A stretch of DNA of 62,000 nucleotides from assembly GCA_029204225.1 (NCBI GenBank), contig CM055097.1:48880052-48942051 (forward strand). Reading direction: 5' to 3'. Position numbers and translations under genes: made by a program. This document shows positions 1-14,400 of the stretch, piece after piece. Every line of letters begins with the position of its first letter. Position 1 is the first letter of the stretch. The stretch comes from Diphasiastrum complanatum. Lineage: Eukaryota; Streptophyta; Lycopodiopsida; Lycopodiales; Lycopodiaceae. Under the pieces are notes generated by a model that saw only the letters and a program-made list of their open reading frames with translations, did not search any database and had not been told where the DNA came from.

Positions 1-2333
1 TGAGTTGGAAGTAAAGTGTTGCTATGGATACCTTTTGTTGTATCATTGAAGAATTTCACCTCCTATTTTATTGTGTTCTCTTGAATTTTTGTTAGATGAC
101 ATACCACATGGAGCATGTTGTCGTCAACTCCATTTGTTGCCATCTTACTTGATCGACACATGGCTTTCTTGTGAAAGTTCGCTTGCATTATGTTTTCATT
201 TGCACACCTAGATGTCCATACCAGTACATCTAGTTGGAATAGCAACCAACATGCTAAATTTTGTTAGAAAAACCTTCTACATAAATGGTCGTACACCCGA
301 TGAATTCGATATGGATGGCACTAAACAAGAAGGATCTAAACTTGGATGGCCTTGCTCCTAATGAACGGGATGGCATGGAAACCCATCTCCTAACAAGTAT
401 ATCCTTGAAGGAACCACAAACATGCTAGATGCTTCTACACCTTTATAGAAATGGTAAACTCATGTGCTAGATCCCATATATCTTACATCTTCACCAAAAG
501 ACATGTAAAATTGCTGAAACCTAGAAGACCAAGCAAGTGTTACCTCATGAAAATGTTGAAGTAGGTCTTACCATGGTTCAATCCACCAAAAGTATGAGAT
601 TCATTTCCATATGAGACCTCCACCTTGATGAAACTGTCTTGATCTTGTGTTAACATTAGTAACAATCTAAAAGGGCAACGAACCCCCCTAATCATATAAA
701 GCAAAACAAAAGCAACAATAAGACAACATGAGTCTAGATGCAATAACATAGTATGTACACCTTATCTCAAAAATGCTCAAGCCACAGAACAAGTTCAAAT
801 GTTTCAAGCCCTCATATGGACCTAGGAACATCCTAACTAGAACCATTTCATCTACTTTGTAAATCCTTTTTTAGATGAACTAAAAACAAACTCATACCAA
901 TGCTACCACAAGTATCAGACACCAAGAACTCAAATCACTAAAATAACTCAAATCACAACTAGAACCACCTTTCAAAAGCATGGGCTTCCAAAATTCGTAA
1001 CTAGTTGGCACCTCATGTAGATTATGCAAGCTTCAAAATGAGATTACAATAACATCCCAAGAATTTATTTCCACAACAATGAATATGTATATGTGATTGT
1101 GCTTTGATAAATATGATGCAAGAAAGACAATTGATTTGCCTTCAAGCATTGCCGCTTAAAATTTTATGAATAATTTCTAATTAGAAAAAAAATGACGTAA
1201 AAATAATTGCTTAATAAAAAATATTACAACAAAGAAAAAACTGAAGAAAAAAAAAATTGTAAATCACCTTTGAAACTCTTTTCCCACATCAACTACACTC
1301 AACTGTCCGTTTGCAACTCCCAAGCTATCCATAAGGACCATGAGTGTCGATAAGCAACGTACGCAACAGAGCATGGAACATCCACCATAAAGTCGTTCTA
1401 CTATGATCTCCTTCCACACTACTACCTATCCCTAGTGGTTGTTTGGATCTTTTCCCCTTCACAAGAGTAAAAGATAGACCTCTTACTCAAGCAGATAAGC
1501 CTAAGACTGCACACCAAACTTACAAGAAGGTCCCACTCAAGAAGATTCAAATCGCAATTAAAATTTCTACAAATGTTTTCAGGAAGATTTAAATCGAGCA
1601 AAATCATGGAAAAAAAAATTATCTAACCCCAGGTGATTAAAATTTACGCTCAAACAAGAATTTGTAAACTGGCATACTACCTACAATACACATACTCATA
1701 GGCTAGCTTCAGATCTCCCAAACGATTGAACCAAGGAATCACAGTTATGCATACCTAAACCTTTGTCAGTCTAGACGTCAATACACCACACTAAACAATT
1801 TGGTGTTATCCATAGCACTTAGGTGAATATTTGAAAAACTTCAGTCAGAATGCTGCTCTCAACAAACCAGTTGGCACTCTATAATACTCATTTGCAACGG
1901 CCGACATCTTCATGTATTTGACTTCGCAAAAAATCTCTACAACCCCAAGTTATTGTTTCTTCATTCCTGCAAAGCAACTGTTCCTCAAATAACAAACAAC
2001 ATATTGCACATTTGTCAGTTGTCCAGACTGATCTTACACTAGAACTCACACAACAGTTGAATAGCTGATTAAGATGGTTGCACTAACAAAGCATCCCAGA
2101 ATTGATACCAAAATTATGTGCTTCTACAAAAGCGGACCACCAAGAAGCCCATTTCCAACTTCAATTTTGTGTTCGTATATATCAATAACAAGCATATAAG
2201 GAAAATGTCCCTCACACAGAGGATAGTCATATGATAAAGAGCTCTAGCTAAGGCAATGATTTATATTTGAATTATCTATTTCTTTTCTCAAAGAATTATT
2301 TCAATTGAAGAGAGTTTCTGTTCTCAAATTCTT
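1..2333. other. AT-rich intergenic DNA, no gene recognised
   Basis: No reading frame here resembles a known protein, and I see no LTR pair, tRNA or long tandem repeat. The right end (about 2230-2333) should hold the 3' UTR of the minus-strand YbaK-domain gene whose stop codon is at 2334-2336. I could not identify its polyadenylation signal with any confidence. Confidence 0.5.
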
Positions 2334-2489
2334 TCATTGATCATTGTCAGGGTAAGTGCAGTCTACTATAAACGGGTTAACAAGATCCATAAAGTCTTGA
2401 ACCCTCATTCCAAGCTTCAAATCAACTTCACCTCCACCCAACCACAAAAAATTTGGTTCAAGTTTGAGAATCTTTTCAGAAAGAATCAC
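2334..2489 (-). CDS. Exon 5 of the YbaK-domain gene (residues 202-252, stop)
   Basis: The acceptor is TTTGCAG next to 2489. It encodes VILSEKILKL, WLGGGEVDLKLGM and NPFIVDCTYPDNDQ, then TGA at 2336-2334. The GGGEVDLKLG segment matches the last strand-turn of the family, so the C-terminus is complete. Confidence 0.9.
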   Translation of the reverse strand: MILSEKILKLEPNFLWLGGGEVDLKLGMRVQDFMDLVNPFIVDCTYPDNDQ

Positions 2490-5400
2490 CTGCAAACACA
2501 TACAATGGCAATGATGGCTTAATTCGCTTGCAAGCTGTAGCATATTTCTTCTAGAAGCATCCTGAGCGAAACAATTCCTGATTTTTATTGAAAATCTGAG
2601 CCTGAGAACAAAACTGCCTGACTTACAGGAATATTTGTTCGCATATTCAATGGTGTAACAGCATTATGCTCATATCCCGTCAAATTACATGAATCGCTTT
2701 CTGGTGCAAGCCTCACTGAAAACACACAGTTTAGTTTTTTGATCTGCCAGTGCAAAGACATGCACAATATCTCATTTAAAAAGTTCCCAATAAAATAGAA
2801 CACAGAATGGAAGTTAGCTAGCTTTCAGATGACTCTAAAGCTTTGGCTTGTAAGGGAAATGTCGAGAACACAATTCATCTAGAAGTACTGTGATGAGGAA
2901 ATGAGATTCAACGTAACAAAGCTTGAGTTTCCAACCCAGCTGTAATGAGTTTCTTTTTATTCAACTTTCAGATGCTTGCCCACAGAATTATTATAAGTTA
3001 AATAAGTCTTCCAGTACTGATATTATCAGGACCATATTTTAAACCCTCCGAAGTGTCACGAATTACATTAGATCTATTTGTCATGTTAATTGGCCACTTG
3101 GGCCCTTGTTGAAATGATTAGTCACTTTTCATAGAGCAAACTGGTACAATGCAGCTGGCCTAGAGACTTGTGCATTGCAGACTGCACCATAAACCAAACA
3201 GTTACATTCTAGAGAACATTCTAGAATCTCTAGGGACTCCAGAATCCAAACAGTATAAGAAGGATTAGACTCATCATGTGCAATTTTTTCTTGCTTGGAG
3301 ACTTGAAAGTTCATCGCAGGAAACTCCACGGGTAGCCATCCTTCATAGGAGGTCCTGCTGCTCAACTTATTGTTGACAAAAGTGAAGTTGGAAACATGTT
3401 CAAGGAGATTTATGTCATAGTTACAACTAGATTGGACTCAGGCAGATTTGAATCAAGATTTGCGGCAAGATTCAAAGGTTAATTAAATTCATGTGAAACA
3501 TAGCAAAGCTTATGTGCTTTTAGTATAGATATGAGTCTAGATATCAGTAGAGAATTGCCGTGTGCTAAATCTCATATCTAAAATTCCAGCTATATGGGAC
3601 AACTGCTTCAAGGACTTCTATTTCAACCCCAACCAGGAATTCACATTGGGCCTGGGACAACCCCCGAATTACCAAAATGAACTACACCACGACCGAGCGC
3701 AAAGTGTTAGCCATGATTTTCAGCAATAAGAAAGTTTAGACATTATCTCCTTGCTAACACTTTTGTAATCTTTGTAGACCACAACCGTTGTTATACCTTG
3801 TACAACCGGAAGAATCACAAGATGGCTCTGGTTACTACAAGAATTTGAGTTTCAACTAGTGGCTAGAACAGGAAAGCAACATTACCTAGCTGATCATCCA
3901 TCCCGATTGACTACTACGAAAGAAGAAGGGTGAGTAGTTGATGAATTGCTTTACGCCCAAATCTTTTATGCAAACGTTGTACTAAAGTGGGCAGCCGATA
4001 TTGTTACATATCTCACTCGAGCTAGGCCAAATCCCATATCATCCCTCCTCGAAATCCAACATCAATGCCTTGCACGAAGGAGTGAGTGGAGAACATTTTG
4101 CATTCGAAGCCACAATCAAGAAAAGGTTTCAAGAAGGTTTTTGGTGTCTGACAATGCACAAGGATATACACGCTTTTGTGAAACATTGTGATGTGTGCCA
4201 ATTGATCACTAAACCCACATGAGCAATATTGATGCCTCTACACCCAATCCTCGCTAAAAACCTAGGGGTCAGATTATGTTGATCCAATTCCATTCATCGT
4301 GCAAGGAAGGCAAGCCCGTTTTATCATAGTGGCCATGGATTATTTCACCAAATGGCTAGAAGCAAAGTCATTCAGCTGAAGCCAACAGACGGCTAAGTTG
4401 TTTTACGAGAATATTATTGAAATGCCCAAGAAGATCAAAGCAAACTGGAATGACAAAAAACAGGAGATAGAGACTACAGTAGACCAAACCTTCTCATCCA
4501 AATCCTAGATCAATATGGATCTAGACCCTGAGCAACAAGGAGACAGGTAAAATCGATTGATAGAAGCACTCCCCAATCCGACAACATAACGACCGTAAGA
4601 CTCTCAATGATTCCCATAGACACTAGTAGGTGTATATCTAGAGTATAGCGACCACCTTACCTATCCATGCACAGAATCCACATGGAAGCAATCTAAGTAA
4701 TCATGCCAACCTCCCATGCTAAAGCAGAGATTGTGCACATCCAATCCCAAAATTCGTCCCATGACTCCGGTTTCGGCTCGAGATCCCGCCACCAAGACAT
4801 TGCTTTACCTCCAAATTAATCAAGACCGAAGAAATTCTGTTCTCCTCGGGAATGTTATGTAAGTCAAATAACTTCACGGCTGCAGGTTCGAACAACATTT
4901 ACAAAGATTACTGGTATGGAAAACGGCCCAAAGTCCACAATTACAATATAAGCAAAAGCAAAAAAAGATTCCAACATGACCAAGACTTTTGAAGGGAAGA
5001 CATCCCTAACGCACAGGTATTCATCTCTTGTTTCCACCGGAATTCGTTTCAAAAAAAAACTACAAATGGCCCAAAACCAAGGCCCCCTACCAAAAACCAA
5101 GGTCCCCCTAGCACAAAAATGGAAAACCCCATACCCCCCCCCGCGTCATTGCCTTTGGTCCCCTCCCTCAAGTCTGAAACTCGAGGGCTTGCACCCACGC
5201 CCACACATGGGCAACAGCGAGGAACAGAAAGCAAAGAAGAAGAAGGAAAAGAAGAGGAAGGAAGGCGCCAGGCAGGAGGAAGAGCAGAAAGCGGGAGAGA
5301 GCGGGCAGAGCAGGAAGAAAGATAGGGTGCAACCCCATCTGCTGCCCTCACACGCCTGCAAGAACCTATGAAACCTTGCTGCTCCACAGATCCGATGCAG

Positions 5401-8400
5401 CACCCACAACAAGTTTCAACACCAATAAGGAGTTGGTTTCAGCCAAGAAACAGATTTCGGCCATGTACAGCAGCCATGACACAAATCACTGGTATAGGCT
5501 CTCCCCAGCCCTGCTGATCTGGATTTTCAGTTGCATGCCAAAAATTTAATCTAGACAGGTATCAGCCATGCTCCAATTCGCTGTGACAGGCTCGTTTCAG
5601 TCTAAAATCAGCCAAGCATCAATAGACTGAACCAGATCCAATACTGTGGATGCCCCGGCCAGATTCCACTGGTCAAAAAACATCTCACTAGACATTTTCC
5701 AGCACTGGCACATCCAGAACAAAAAGGAACCCGACTGAACGCCTAACATGGGAGCACTAACCACAACATGCAAATCTACAAAGCAAGAAAACGACAGAGA
5801 GGCCAAGAACCAGAAAGCAGCCACCCAAAAGGTATAAGCTATGGCAAACCAAAATACCATCTCACATGATAACCTACAACTTCACAAACATTCCAGAAAA
5901 CCGAAAACTGCTAATTGTCTCATGCGTATTAACCATTCCAGCAAACTATCAAAGACCAACAGTCAACCACCACCAGGTGAAAGCAAACCAATTTATCAGA
6001 ACAACAAGGTAGACCACCTACCTGGGTAACAACTGATTCCTTGCTCACCTCGGCTGCCGATTCCAAGAATCCAACCAGCTTGATTGCAGAACACGTCCCC
6101 ATGGTTTGGCTCTAGGGCTCTGATACCACTGCAACGCCCAAGAAGATCAAACCAAACTGGAGTGATGAAAGACAAGAGACAGAATGCAGTAAACCAAACC
6201 TTCCCAACCAAATCCTAGATCAATATAGATATGGCCCCTAAGCAACAGGGAGATAGGTAAAACCGATCGATAGAAGCACTTCCCAATTTGACATAATGAC
6301 CATAAGACTCTCAATGATTCCCATAGACACTGCTGGGTGTATATATAGAATATAGAGACCACCCTACCTATCCATGCACGGAATCCACATGGAAGTAGTC
6401 TAACTGATCATGCCAACCTCCCATGCATGTCTACTGCATGTGGAAAGACCCTTTACCCATAATAGCTAGGACCACGCAAAAGCAGAGTATGTGCACATCC
6501 ACACCCAAGGCATGCGTGCAATACACATGTTAGTACCGCATGTATGTGGTCATCAGTCCACATGATCCTATTCAGCTATTACCAAAGTTAGGTCCATCCC
6601 CTATGTCCAAGGCACCCCCTAATGGTCCAAATCCAATTAGGATCATGACAATTATCACTCGTCGTGGTTGGCCATTGGAACTAGTTAGTCACTAACGGCC
6701 AAGCTACAAACTTGCATCCTTCGAAATGCTTGTTTGTTGAGTGGCCACTTGGGCTAGTGATATTTTGGGCGGCCCGGGAAAAAACCTTCCCCACTAATAG
6801 CCAAAGCACTGTGTGTGGAGGGCATTTGCCTAGTTGATTCAAGGGATTGAACCATTCCTGAGTTTCCCCAAGTCAACAAAATTGCAGAGCTAGGTTTCCC
6901 TAGACTACGTCATCCAAAACACAATGGTACCATTCCATCGGTAGAAGATAAACATCGGGCGCCTTGCCAGCCTTCGCTTCCCCCATGTTATAGGACCATT
7001 AATTTCCGAGAGAGGTCGCCACCGAGGCACAGGAAATTGCTTCCAATAGTCCAAATCCCTATTGTGCCCCGTGACATCCCTGAACAAAGTAGCGTAGTGT
7101 TCCAATTTGGAGAACCTTACTTGGATCAGCGTGAAGAACTCCATTGGCATCCTTCATGGGTTGACAATCGGTGCCACCTTGCTTGCGACCTGAAAGGTTC
7201 CCAAGCCAACGCCAAAGTTGCTTATAGTCCCCAACCTTTGCCATAGCCAACCCCCTTTTGAGCACCTGATCAAACCTCCTATTCGATGCAACATGGAACA
7301 TCAACTTAACCCAAGTCACTTTTTCCTGCCAATCTTCCCAATCGATTACGAAGGTGCGCCCAAGCCTGATTTCTACACTTCGTGGCTGCTCTTATTGTCC
7401 TAGAAATTGGCGCACGCCACCTTGCAAAGGGAGGAGGGAGGTGACGAGGTGCAAGTCCTAGGCAACCTCCACAGAGGCCAACTGAAACTCATTGCAGAGG
7501 TTGGCACCAGAGAGTTTAGGCCTGATGCAAGAAAAGAAACCACCAAATTGTGACCATCTAGGATGCCTAAGAACTTCCTCCCACTTGACTTTCACAAGGG
7601 CACGATTGAATGAAGGAACCCCAAGCGGAGGAGGAGCAGAAGGAGGCAAGTTAGAAACCGCACACATTCTCGTCACAATGGGCCAATGATCGCTAAAATC
7701 ACAACTCCTACCCACAATAGGATGAGTTAATAACACTCGAGAGGCCACATTAACCAACATATGATCAATTGCCGACTTGGCCTACCTCTCTTAGTAAGAT
7801 TAAGTGTAAGGAGAAGTTCGAACCAACAAACTTCAACAACTCCAATTGCCCATTTAACCTGGAAATCCATTTTGAAACTTCTTTAACAAACATATTGAAA
7901 TCCCCCAAGATGAGCAAGGGATGTTCCTCACGAAGCAAGGGAATCAAAGTCTCACTGAACCTACGAAGTACCAACCGCCAAGTTGGACCCAACTGTCTAT
8001 GTGGCACATATATCCCACAAAGCCTCCAAGGCTTCCCACCAAATATTTCACCCGTTGCCTGGACAAGCGCCCAATTAGGATGGTCCTCACCAATTGAGAA
8101 GGCAACTACATTGTGATGGATAGCCAAAGCAACACCGCACTCGCCCGTTTCACCCCCACAAGTTGGACGATGAAACACAAATTACTCAGGAAAATTAAGA
8201 GGCCAATTGTCGGGGTAGGTGCGTGTCTCCTGGACAGCTAGGTAGAAAAGATCAGATTTTTTGATCAAAAACTTGACCTCGTCATGCTTCCCCGTGATAC
8301 CATTAGCATTTAGGGACATTATTCCATTTACAGCAGGACTCACCTTTTGACACTGAAACTTAGGGTGCACTTGCTTTGTGAAATTGCAAACCTTGGGAGG

Positions 8401-11400
8401 CTAAATCTCACAATCTCGAGGCTGAACTAGGCCCTAAGCATTGCAAGGACCTCTAGTTGCTTGATGACAAATCTCAACAACCCCCATGTCCTCTTCGCCA
8501 AATTCTTGACCCATGGGATTTTGCCATGTTCTCAAACGGTAGGTCTAGGCAATGTATAACACAGAGCATCCAAAAATAAGCGGGTAAATTCTATTGACAA
8601 GTCTCCCCATATCAACACATTGTTAGTGACAACATGTACAACATTGGACAAGCAAATCAAACTTCAAAGCAACTTGCAAAGCTAAACCCTAATCCTTAAA
8701 ACGTACCAAATATGTCAAGTTTCCATAGTCATAGATAAATATCAAATAGATGTGAAGTGCAAATTCCAAGTTCAATGAAATCTAACTTGTAGTCTACTAA
8801 GTTCTCAATAACTACTTGCACAACATTGTCTACCCCATCGTGCCCATGCAAGAAGACACCAACATGTTAATGATGTGATGCTTCCTATATAACAACATAT
8901 GTCAAGTTTCAACTATCAAAAATTAAATCAAATAGATGCATACTAACGATTGCAAGTTTCATGCGTTGTAATTTGTGATTGATTACAGTGACTCCAGCCA
9001 TTTGAGATGATGTTACACCCATACTTTTCCCACAACTTCTTAAAGGGCTTACCAACCATATCGACATCCTTGGTCTTGTGCACAAAACTCTATGGAAATT
9101 GAGTAGATAAGGACGTATACATAGTACGTGCAATAGGCCTTGATGTCAAATGCTTTGTTGAACCTGTTCCCCAAATCGCACATTCACATTGCACAAACTA
9201 CGATGGCATCATCTAGAGACCACAAAGCAAAGCATCTAACAAATAACACAATGAATGAAACAGTAGTCATTAGCTAAAGTCTACAAGCACATAACGTTGA
9301 ATGAGTGTAGTGCAACAAAGTGTTCACCTACAATCAAATGATGAGATTCCTCCCCTGGCAAAGGGGTCAAGTTTCTTCAACGCTATCCCCATTTGTGCCT
9401 GCAAACAATCACTAATGTCATAGCCATGACCTTTCCCTTCTCCTTCTTCCACTCCCCCTAATTCTCCTAGAAATGTCTACTGATCCCCGGAATTGTCAAA
9501 GAATAGTACAAGACAAGATCCAACAAAAGGGTCACTAGCCACAAGATGACAATTATGCAATAAGAATGAGGCTAACTACCATATATCAACGATCTCCACA
9601 AATTGATGAGTTTTAAGAAATCATGACCTTGCTCAATACAACTAAAATCACATATTAAGTATGATGTAAAACTAATGGAATCTAGCAATGCACTAAGGAT
9701 AAATTGTCCTCTTACGTGTTGCAATTCTTCGTGTAGGTGATGCATTACAAGGTAGCAAATCATGTCATTCAAAATTTACTGATATGCTTATGCAAGCTAG
9801 AATTTTGCAAGGTCTGAGAATGTTTTCATGAGGCAAAATTTTCTAGCATCATGTGTCATGTGAAGTCCAAAAATCACTTACATCTCCTTCATGCATATCA
9901 TTGGTAGCAATGCTCAATTGCTAGTTGCTTCAACATGCACAAAAAAAAACTTCAAAAAAAATAAAATTGTTGGTGTGTGATATTGTTCGGACAGTCTGTA
10001 AACTTTTTCTGCAATTACTAGAATTTGTTTTTAGGCTATTTAGTGTTTTTTTTTTTTAACAAAGAAAAAAATTTATAAAAAAAAATGTGACCCGGACAAC
10101 ATTCTACAAGCTGTCTGAAACGCTTGTTCTGGATCTTTGTTACAGCGGAACGCAATCCGCTGCAACATTTACTTATAGATAGGAGGAGAATAAAGTCATC
10201 TAAGAAAATTCAACAACATTCTAAATCATTGGGTAGTCGTAGTTATGAAAGTCATAATAGAACTTGAAAACTATTGAACTCCTTTCAACAACTAGTGTCC
10301 AATATGAAAGTTAAACAATGAAGAAAACCACTAAAAACGATGCAAATGGAAATTGACGTAACGTAACAATTAACTCTTAAAAGATGTACTTTTCCAAAAG
10401 TACTTACTATTAAATTTGGTCTTTGGAAACTTTCCCCGATTCAGTGAGTAGATGAATTTCTTCACTTTTTCTGCATGCAAACGAGCAACATACTGCATCG
10501 TAGAGCTTTTGATAAGTTTCATGCACCGAGGTGACCACAATCAAAACTTCATCAAGCATCGAGGGAAAGTTGTTTACATAAACCATGATGAAACGCATCA
10601 ACTGTCTACACATACCTGGATTACAATAACATAATACTTTGAGTTATTTCGATCGGTGCAATCTTTAACACTCTCATGTACTTGTGAATTCACCTGAAAC
10701 ACAACGATTTACTAGTAAAAACTATCAGTACAACACTAAATACTAACTATACCAAAATGACAACAAAAAAATAGGCATTGAGATATATCGGTCATTTACA
10801 GCAATGTTTCATTGACCTTTTCGAAAAGCCTTTTCGCAATGTGTTTGAAAGGGAAAAGAATTGGCTCTGTTGGGAAAGAAACGAAACATTTTTATGGTTT
10901 TTTTTGGGTTTGCTTGGCTATTCCTAGCCTTTTGTTAAAGGAACCAAGTGTTGTTTAAGTGTCTACATAGCGATTATAGCTCTCTATAATTACAATATAA
11001 CAATTGGCAATCGACACACTTAGATGACTGAGGACTCAATGAGATATTTGTAGGAAATAGAAGCTTAAGAATCCAGGATCTTAACTATTCAACACAAAGC
11101 ATTCTCAAAAGAAGAGAGATGGCTCGAAACCCTCTTGTAGCTCGTGGACAGCCAAGGAGAATAGTCAGTATTGCTTACAAAAGCCTCTCATACAAATGGG
11201 ATGCACACATATACATAGTCCAAGATGACTATCTAACTTCATGACTATTGGCTATCCAACTACTTGACTATTGGCTATCCAACTACTTGATTGTTGACTA
11301 TCCAACTTTCTATAAGTTACATAGAAAGAATAAGGTACCTCCAATACGTCAAGTTGCGGTACTTAATATCACAATTAGGCCTAGTAGACCCACGAGTCCC

Positions 11401-14400
11401 GACTAACTTAAGAACATACTAACTTAGCTAACTCTAAGTTTAGTAGGCCTAATGGAGATAAATAAACCATGGTTATACAACTCTCGACCTTTTGGGTCAA
11501 AGTAACCTATGGTAATGTAAGCAATTCCAATTACATTCCAACACCCTCTTTAAATGGAAATGCATAACATAACATGAAGTAACTTCTCGAAAGAGAAAAA
11601 TGCAACTTGCTGTCTGAACTTCATGTCGCCAAATAAACTTCGCACCGAAGTAGTCGAAATCTCATCCCCAATCATGTCCAACATATAAAAGGAAAAGAAT
11701 GCGTAATAATGAAGCATCAAGTCGAAGGGTGAGGATTTGCATGCTCCATCCGAAGTAGGGAACCAACTCGGCAATAAGTCGAAACATGGACTTGTAATCC
11801 ATCACAGGTTCCCACATCATTCGAAAAAACTTCTTACCATAAGGACAATAGTACCAAACTCTTTTGGCATCACATCCTCCCAAACCTTACCATCAATGAC
11901 TTGCTCACACAAAATAGGCAATGTACCAACATCCTGATGAAGAGTAAGTGTAGAACCAAAAATATCAGCAAGAGGTACTGATTTTAAAGAGGCATGTGCC
12001 TTCCCTTCGTAGTAAGACATTTCTTTGTTGTCTTGAAAAGTCTCCAATAGCCGACAAGGAACTGTTATGGGTTGTTCAACACTTTGCTGCCCAAAGTGTT
12101 CGCAACATGGACCATGTTGTCCATAATTTTCGAAAAAGTTGTTCCCGAAGCATAATGGACTGCTCATGATGTAAAATGGGCTGTAAATGACCAAGACAAG
12201 ATGACAAAATCTGTTGTCCAACGTCTTCATCATAAAAATTTGGCAAACTATCAAGAAATGCATCAACGATGGCGTCATCAAAGTTGTCCCTTGAAGAGGC
12301 ATGGGATGACATAGAAGATTCCTCAAGTAATGAAAAATTCTCTCCAAACAAATGCTCGATCTTAACACTTTGAACAAAAGTACTAATTGACACACGTTTA
12401 CTCCCTCCTCAATTAATACAAAATGGTTTCAAAGAGTGCTCAAATTTTTCAGCCTTTGCCAAAACATCAAATTGAAAAGGTTTCGCATGAAACTTTTCAC
12501 TAATGCATCCATCACATGCATCAACTTGCGGCGATTTGAAAAAAGATTGTTTCAACATCTGCTCAATGTATCATTGTTGAGAGATGAATATTCCAGGTGG
12601 AAGATCAACAAGAACCAGAATGTGGTTCTTCATGAGTGAGTCATACTCCTCTTGCATCGCATCCTCCCAACATCTTACTCCTTTGGCCTGCTCATAAAAA
12701 ACAGGTTCTACTGCACCATCCTCGACAGAAGTAAGAGCAAAATCAGCAAATTCTACTGATTTGGTAGAGGCACGAGTCTTCCCTTCATAGAAATGATCCA
12801 CTTTGTTGTCCTGCAAAGTTTGCAACAGCCATTTAGGGAGTGGTTTGGGCTGTCCAACAGCCTTACCTTTGTCAACACTTTGCTGTCCAAAGTGTTCTGA
12901 ACTTGGACCTTGTTGTCCAATGTCTTCCGAACTTGGACCTTGCTGTCCAATGTCTTCAACAGGCTGCTCTTCACCATAAATAGGTTCTTCTTGATGAACT
13001 ATGGGCTGCAAAATTGAAGTAGTGGGTTGTCCACTAGAAGTAGATGGCAGTCCCTCCTCTTCATGATCAGATGTCAAAACCAAATCTGAAATATTTCAAC
13101 ATATGCATCATGGGAGAAGTCCCCTTTCATGACATGAGTGGGCACAACATCATAGGAGGTCTTTTCATCAAAATGAACATCACGACTCACTATAATTTTA
13201 TTAGTATCCATATTGAACAACCTATAGCCCTTGCTTTCACTACTATAGCCAACAAATATGCATTTAACTCCTTTATCATCAAGCTTGGTTCTTAGCTTAT
13301 CGGGAATGAAAGCATAAGCCGTGCAACCAAAGATGCGCAAGTGAGAAACGGTAGGCTTCTTACCATACCAAACTTCAGGAGTTAATACCTTCAAGGCTTT
13401 AGTAGGACACTGATTACTAATGTATGCCGCAGTTATAACCGCTTCAACCCAAAACTTGTCAGGTAGGCCCTTTGCCTTGAGCATGCATCTAGCCATCTCC
13501 ATAATAGTGCGATTCTTTCTTTCGGCAACACCATTTTGTTGAGGTGTGTAAGGAGTTGTCATTTGATGATGAAGGATAGATCTCTTCACCGATAATGCAA
13601 CTACGGAATGTGCTTGTGCATCTCATCAATCCCACTTCTTTTGCTCAACGGAAGACACCTCCATAGATGATGAAGTAGTTGTTCTAGATGGTGTAATAGG
13701 TGCCAAGGTAGGCGGCCTCTCTTCGTCACCATTAACTACTTCCCACAAACCTTTAGCAATTAGAAGGTTCTTTATCATGTAGCAGTACAAGGAATAGTTT
13801 GTGCCATCCAGCCTATCTTCACTAAATAAAGAACCAATAGACTCTGATTCTTTAGCCATAACAGAAAAATCAGCTTGTAGTAGATAGGAAATAGACTTTC
13901 CAAGACAAAATCTACTCAAAGGGCAGCAACCTCAAAGTTAAAATTATGAGCACAATAGATTGCAATACTTCACATGCAATTTGCTCAACAAGTAATGAAA
14001 TAGGTGCCTGATTTCTGCACAAAAAAAAGAATGCTCACAAATAGGTAGACTTCCAATGAAGCCAAAACCAAAACCAAAAATTTGTGGCTAAAAAGAGTGC
14101 ACACTATGTGCATATAGAGCTGATGGTAGCCCTACGCCAAGCTCACCAACAGGGAAATTTCACCAAGAAATGTGTCCAAAACACATGTATCTTCATTTGT
14201 AGATACGTGCCCTCCTACGAAGAAGTAAATCTGAAATTTTCAGCATGTAATTGAGTCAAAATCACATGCAATTGGTTTGAGCATGGACCCCCTACTGCTA
14301 GCTCTCAAATAGGTGAAGGTGCCCTGCAATTTCCTGCAAAATAGTTATAAGAAGATGAACAGATTCTTTTCCTACAAAAATCAGCAACTTGATGATTTTC

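Larger units (their letters stand above)
4418..6650 (-). mobile_element. Non-autonomous LTR retrotransposon nested in the gypsy remnant
   Basis: Two direct repeats begin TGAAATGCCCAAGAAG (4418) and TGCAACGCCCAAGAAG (6130). The right copy ends in ATGACA at 6650. A 5-bp target duplication ATTAT flanks the unit (4413-4417 and 6651-6655). The primer site complementary to initiator tRNA-Met lies on the minus strand at 6128-6117, one base inside the right LTR, so transcription runs right to left. The 1.36-kb interior has no gag or pol resemblance; its longest frames are low-complexity Lys/Glu-rich. That is the pattern of a LARD/TRIM-like element moved in trans. The two LTRs have diverged by many substitutions and one long gap, so the insertion is old. 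Confidence 0.85.

Noticed and set aside
4976-5387. Lys/Glu-rich and opposite-strand Ser/Phe-rich open frames as genes
   Set aside because: Low-complexity purine-rich DNA inside the non-autonomous LTR element gives open frames on both strands; no domain is seen.
9334-9403. A 70-nt exon between TTTGCAG and GTGAAC on the minus strand as part of the YbaK-domain gene
   Set aside because: Exons 3 and 4 already join in phase and leave no protein segment missing. 70 nt would break that phase. It may be a fossil transposase exon.
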